Source: a virus
Length of the DNA stretch: 40,697 nucleotides
Strand: one strand, 5' to 3'
Virus record (IMG/VR): IMGVR_UViG_3300030382_001800
Span: 1 to 40,697 of that record
Part shown: in pieces, positions 38,720-40,697 of the stretch
How the letters are laid out: every line of letters starts with the position of its first letter
Position numbering within the stretch: the stretch's first letter is position 1
Notes under the pieces: generated by a model
The model's database searches: none
Told to the model about the DNA's origin: nothing
The model's input: only the letters and a program-made list of their open reading frames with translations
Made by a program: the position numbers and the translations under genes

Positions 38720-38926
38720 TTACAGCGTTACTCTTTTTGGATGATTCATATAATCATCCCAAGAGTTACACTTTGGTGGCTCATCCTCAAGGAACTGTCT
38801 AAGTATGTTCCCTAGTAGAGCTTCCTGTGACATACCATATTGAATACCTTTTATTTTCAGTAGCTGTCTATCTTGCTCTGAAAGGTCTACCCAAATATTG
38901 GTACGTTTTCGTTGTGTCATGTTCAT
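38720..38926 (-). CDS. ribbon-helix-helix (CopG/Arc-like) regulator
   Basis: 68 residues; the ATG at 38926 follows AGGAGAATAAG. RKRTNIWVDLSEQDRQLL gives the strand and first helix, GMSQEALLGNILRQFLED the second helix with the turn G-x-S, matching the ribbon-helix-helix DNA-binding fold. It is the last gene before the terminator in the leftward unit. The C-terminal part (PKCNSWDDYMNHPKRV) is unlike standard members. Likely a transcription regulator of phage genes; target sites not known. Confidence 0.65.
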   Translation of the reverse strand: MNMTQRKRTNIWVDLSEQDRQLLKIKGIQYGMSQEALLGNILRQFLEDEPPKCNSWDDYMNHPKRVTL

Positions 38927-38935
38927 CTTATTCTC

Positions 38936-39031
38936 CTATAGTCCGCTTAGAATATGGTAGGTTACATAGATGCTAAATAAAGCACATATAAGTCTACCTA
39001 ATCTGTCGCTTGTCATTATTTTAGTAATCAT
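38936..39031 (-). CDS. small membrane peptide, 31 aa
   Basis: ATG at 39031 overlaps the end of the zinc-ribbon gene; stop at 38936, directly before the ribosome site of the regulator. MITKIMTSDRLGRLICALFS followed by IYVTYHIL suggests one short membrane helix. Many phages code such peptides early in infection. Real by position and spacing; function unknown. Confidence 0.5.
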   Translation of the reverse strand: MITKIMTSDRLGRLICALFSIYVTYHILSGL

Positions 39032-39251
39032 AGTCTAAACTCTCCCCTGCATAAGCAGGATCGTGGTATCTATCTTTCCTGTATGGATACTTATCAGGAT
39101 CATTTGAGTTATAACACTTATCACAGTAAGTATTTGTTACAGGTATTCCATAGGCATCGTGCCTAATCCAATCGTGCCATAATTGACCATTAGCCCTAAC
39201 GTATTCACGTTCAGACTCTTTATCACATCCTGAACATATTGGTTTATGCAT
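39021..39251 (-). CDS. zinc-ribbon protein, 76 aa
   Basis: Two CxxC pairs: C6-x2-C9 in ICSGCDKESE and C43-x2-C46 in YCDKCYN, the spacing of a zinc ribbon. The tail is rich in Y and D. TAATG overlap with the upstream gene. Small zinc ribbons of this kind occur in many phage early regions, without a known function. Confidence 0.65.
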   Translation of the reverse strand: MHKPICSGCDKESEREYVRANGQLWHDWIRHDAYGIPVTNTYCDKCYNSNDPDKYPYRKDRYHDPAYAGESLDYDY

Positions 39252-39610
39252 TAGTATTCCTCCATCTCTAGCTCTTCACTATCAATATCTAGATCAACAG
39301 GGAAACACCAATTAGATATTTCCTCAAGGAATGCATCCATTACCTCAGTATCTACTTCTTCAATAGATTTCACTTCATCTAGTGCACTCATCATAGCCTT
39401 TTGGAACTCTTCATCCTTTGGGGTATGCTCAAGTACAAGGTTCTTACCAACCCAATAGTCAGATGTACTTTCCAATGCTACTCTAGTAACTGCATTACAT
39501 AGTTCATCCATTACATCATCCTGAATACCGATTTGATCGGTATCTAATGATAGATCAGGTAACTCTATATCTAAGTGATAGGTATTAGTTTGTCTTATTT
39601 CATATCTCAT
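39251..39610 (-). CDS. acidic hypothetical protein, 119 aa
   Basis: Very acidic product: about a quarter of residues are D or E, and the last 15 residues (DIDSEELEMEEY) are mostly acidic. Mixed alpha/beta by pattern. Such composition can mimic DNA or bind basic host proteins, but that is only a possibility. ATG at 39610 after ACACAGGAGTTAATA, downstream of tRNA-like element 3 and its hairpin. Confidence 0.65.
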   Translation of the reverse strand: MRYEIRQTNTYHLDIELPDLSLDTDQIGIQDDVMDELCNAVTRVALESTSDYWVGKNLVLEHTPKDEEFQKAMMSALDEVKSIEEVDTEVMDAFLEEISNWCFPVDLDIDSEELEMEEY

Positions 39611-39640
39611 TATTAACTCCTGTGTTATTGTTTTTAATTA

Positions 39641-39655
39641 GCGACACCATGTCGC
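39641..39655 (-). promoter_or_regulatory. intergenic hairpin after tRNA-like element 3
   Basis: GCGACA-TGG-TGTCGC on the minus strand, 6 bp with a 3-nt loop, 2 nt after element 3, followed by TAATTAA and the ribosome site. Confidence 0.6.
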
Positions 39656-39657
39656 AG

Positions 39658-39700
39658 AGGGTAGGGGAGGAGTCGAACCTCCCCAATACCATACTACCCT
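39658..39700 (-). ncRNA. tRNA-like mini-element 3 (acceptor/T-arm mimic)
   Basis: Acceptor AGGGTAG (39700-39694) pairs with CTACCCT (39664-39658); linker TATGGTATTG; T-stem GGGAGG with CCTCCC; loop TTCGACT. 13 bp in total, TGG again 9 nt from the first base. The stop codon TAG of the 39694-39906 gene is the last three bases of the acceptor 5' strand, so coding sequence and structure overlap. Confidence 0.78.
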
Positions 39701-39906
39701 TTAGGTTTAACTTCTAACAGTTGATATAGAACATCTAGTCCATCATTAGTATTATCTCGATATGCTCGACCAATATCTTCCACTTGTTCATATAACTCTT
39801 TATCTGTCATATGTGATATGTCCGTATCCCTCATTTCACATTCGATCTTTATGTCTTCAATACATAAGTAATGTCCAAAAAGAACTGCCTTATTATACTT
39901 ACTCAT
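39694..39906 (-). CDS. hypothetical protein, 70 aa
   Basis: Overlaps its upstream neighbour by four bases. Acidic helical protein (YLCIEDIKIECEMRDTDISH; ELYEQVEDIGRAYRDNTNDG). The last codons (KPKG-stop) lie in the acceptor stem of tRNA-like element 3. No family recognised. Confidence 0.65.
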   Translation of the reverse strand: MSKYNKAVLFGHYLCIEDIKIECEMRDTDISHMTDKELYEQVEDIGRAYRDNTNDGLDVLYQLLEVKPKG

Positions 39907-40157
39907 AACGACACCTTTGGAGTATACTTACTACCATCAATATCGTTATGTATAATCTGTAAGTATTTATAGTGATACCTGATCTCTTCTTTGACATGAT
40001 CAGGAACTGTCACTTTATAATGATCAGGACAATCCCAAGATTTAATGTATTTAAACATCCACTCAAGTTGCCCTTCTAATGCGGTCATCAATATAAAATG
40101 TTGATGAACTAATTCGCCAAGATCATTATTATCTTTCTTCTTACTCATTATGACCAC
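39903..40157 (-). CDS. hypothetical protein, 84 aa
   Basis: Starts at ATG 40157 inside the end of the 40148 gene; a second ATG two codons on may serve instead. Helical, with conserved-looking aromatics (GQLEWMFKYIKSWDCPDHYK). No zinc pattern and no membrane segment. No family recognised. Confidence 0.65.
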   Translation of the reverse strand: MVIMSKKKDNNDLGELVHQHFILMTALEGQLEWMFKYIKSWDCPDHYKVTVPDHVKEEIRYHYKYLQIIHNDIDGSKYTPKVSL

Positions 40158-40402
40158 CCTTTATCTTTTAATGATTGAGATACTGATCTACCTGACATTG
40201 GATAGATTGTCCATAATGGAGGACAAATATCCATTGAGTTGTCATAAGTAGAGCCAAAGTATTCCCGATTAATCATAGCCATAACTACCATAGCTCCTGC
40301 TAAATAGTCTGCCTCACTTTTGCAAACATTATTACGAACACGATCTAGAAGTACTTTTTCTACCTCATTGATTACTTCATGTTTGAACTTATCTTTTTTC
40401 AT
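40148..40402 (-). CDS. hypothetical protein, 84 aa
   Basis: ATG at 40402 after AAAGGAGATCACA. Helical N-terminal half (HEVINEVEKVLLDRVRNNVC; LAGAMVVMAMINREYF), then a Pro/Ser-rich end. No family recognised. First gene after tRNA-like element 4. Confidence 0.65.
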   Translation of the reverse strand: MKKDKFKHEVINEVEKVLLDRVRNNVCKSEADYLAGAMVVMAMINREYFGSTYDNSMDICPPLWTIYPMSGRSVSQSLKDKGWS

Positions 40403-40439
40403 TGTGATCTCCTTTACTTGTTTATGTTAGAGTGTTTAA

Positions 40440-40453
40440 ACAGCCTACGCTGT
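40440..40453 (-). promoter_or_regulatory. intergenic hairpin after tRNA-like element 4
   Basis: ACAGC-GTAG-GCTGT on the minus strand, followed by TTAAACA and the ribosome site of the 40402 gene. Confidence 0.55.
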
Positions 40454-40455
40454 CG

Positions 40456-40499
40456 AGCTATGGGGTGGAATCGAACCACCCCAAAAACCATTCATAGCT
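40456..40499 (-). ncRNA. tRNA-like mini-element 4 (acceptor/T-arm mimic)
   Basis: Acceptor AGCTATG (40499-40493) pairs with CATAGCT (40462-40456); linker AATGGTTTTTG; T-stem GGGTGG with CCACCC; loop TTCGATT. 13 bp, TGG 9 nt from the first base. The first base is the last A of the upstream TAA stop. All stem pairs differ from elements 1-3. Confidence 0.78.
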
Positions 40500-40633
40500 T
40501 AGAGCATATTCCTAGTTACCTCTACAATAGCTGTAATAAATCCTATTGTAGCAACCACTAGAAATACATTCTTTATGATCCTGTCTAGTTTAGGATCACC
40601 TTTAGCATCATGCTCTTTTAGATTTAGCATCAT
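40499..40633 (-). CDS. small membrane protein, 44 aa
   Basis: ATG at 40633, in the same ATGA overlap that the 1-201 gene has with the repeated upstream gene end. A charged N-terminus (MMLNLKEHDAKGDPKLDRI) and one membrane helix (VFLVVATIGFITAIVEV). Single-helix early proteins of this size may be membrane-acting or inhibitory, but no role can be assigned. It is the alternative neighbour of the 198-413 gene. Confidence 0.6.
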   Translation of the reverse strand: MMLNLKEHDAKGDPKLDRIIKNVFLVVATIGFITAIVEVTRNML

Positions 40634-40697
40634 TCTACACCATCCATTTCATTTAAAGCATTCGCTATTGTACGTGCTATTTTCTTATCCCTTGATA
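40630..40697. repeat. 68-bp perfect direct repeat, right copy
   Basis: Identical to 198-265. It holds the last 22 codons of the 198-413 gene, read leftward, and breaks off at the window end. Joining 40697 to 266 restores the complete gene. Confidence 0.95.

Overview
This window looks like a nearly complete genome of an AT-rich, tailed bacteriophage with a podovirus-type (short-tailed) gene set. The sequence shows terminase, portal, scaffold, HK97-type capsid, head-tail connectors, tail fibres, one giant 2223-residue virion protein and a lysis cassette. I see no tape measure, tail tube, sheath, integrase, DNA polymerase or RNA polymerase. Strong AGGAG ribosome sites, a peptidoglycan hydrolase, a lipoprotein signal and a peptide deformylase all point to a bacterial host. 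Host identity and habitat cannot be read from the sequence; the gene style recalls uncultured aquatic phages, which is only an impression.

Layout: two divergent transcription units start from a gene-free, structured control region (2843-3273). The rightward unit runs from 3274 to 38598: packaging and capsid (3274-9382), connectors and tail (9448-18266), the giant internal protein (18269-24940), two tail-fibre genes (24978-31222), small coiled-coil and lysis genes (31242-33509), a terminator, then a nuclease and replication block (33670-38598). The leftward unit runs from 2754 down to 1 and, if the ends join, continues from 40633 down to 38720. Both units would meet at a bidirectional terminator at 38661-38702. 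A perfect 68-bp direct repeat (198-265 and 40630-40697) supports joining the ends into a circle of about 40,432 bp, with bases 1-197 as an alternative branch.

Replication appears lambda-like: an O-like initiator gene contains four 19-bp iterons followed by an AT-rich stretch, and a helicase-loader-like gene follows. The phage would borrow the host replisome. The leftward unit carries small early or accessory genes: a histone-fold-like zinc protein, a complete peptide deformylase, a SprT-type metalloprotease, a ribbon-helix-helix regulator and several unknowns.

The most unusual observation is a family of four 43-44-nt tRNA-mimicking elements in the leftward unit (579-622, 2323-2365, 39658-39700, 40456-40499), plus one degenerate and one collapsed copy. 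Each has a 13-bp acceptor/T-stem helix, a TTCGAYT T-loop, and a TGG at a fixed distance from the 5' end in place of the whole D and anticodon arms. Stem sequences differ completely between copies while pairing is kept. Each lies just after a stop codon and is followed by a second hairpin, a ribosome site and the next gene. I suggest they punctuate or protect the polycistronic mRNA. Other points of interest are three ORFs that lack a usable start in their own frame and a hairpin that masks the ribosome site of the endolysin.
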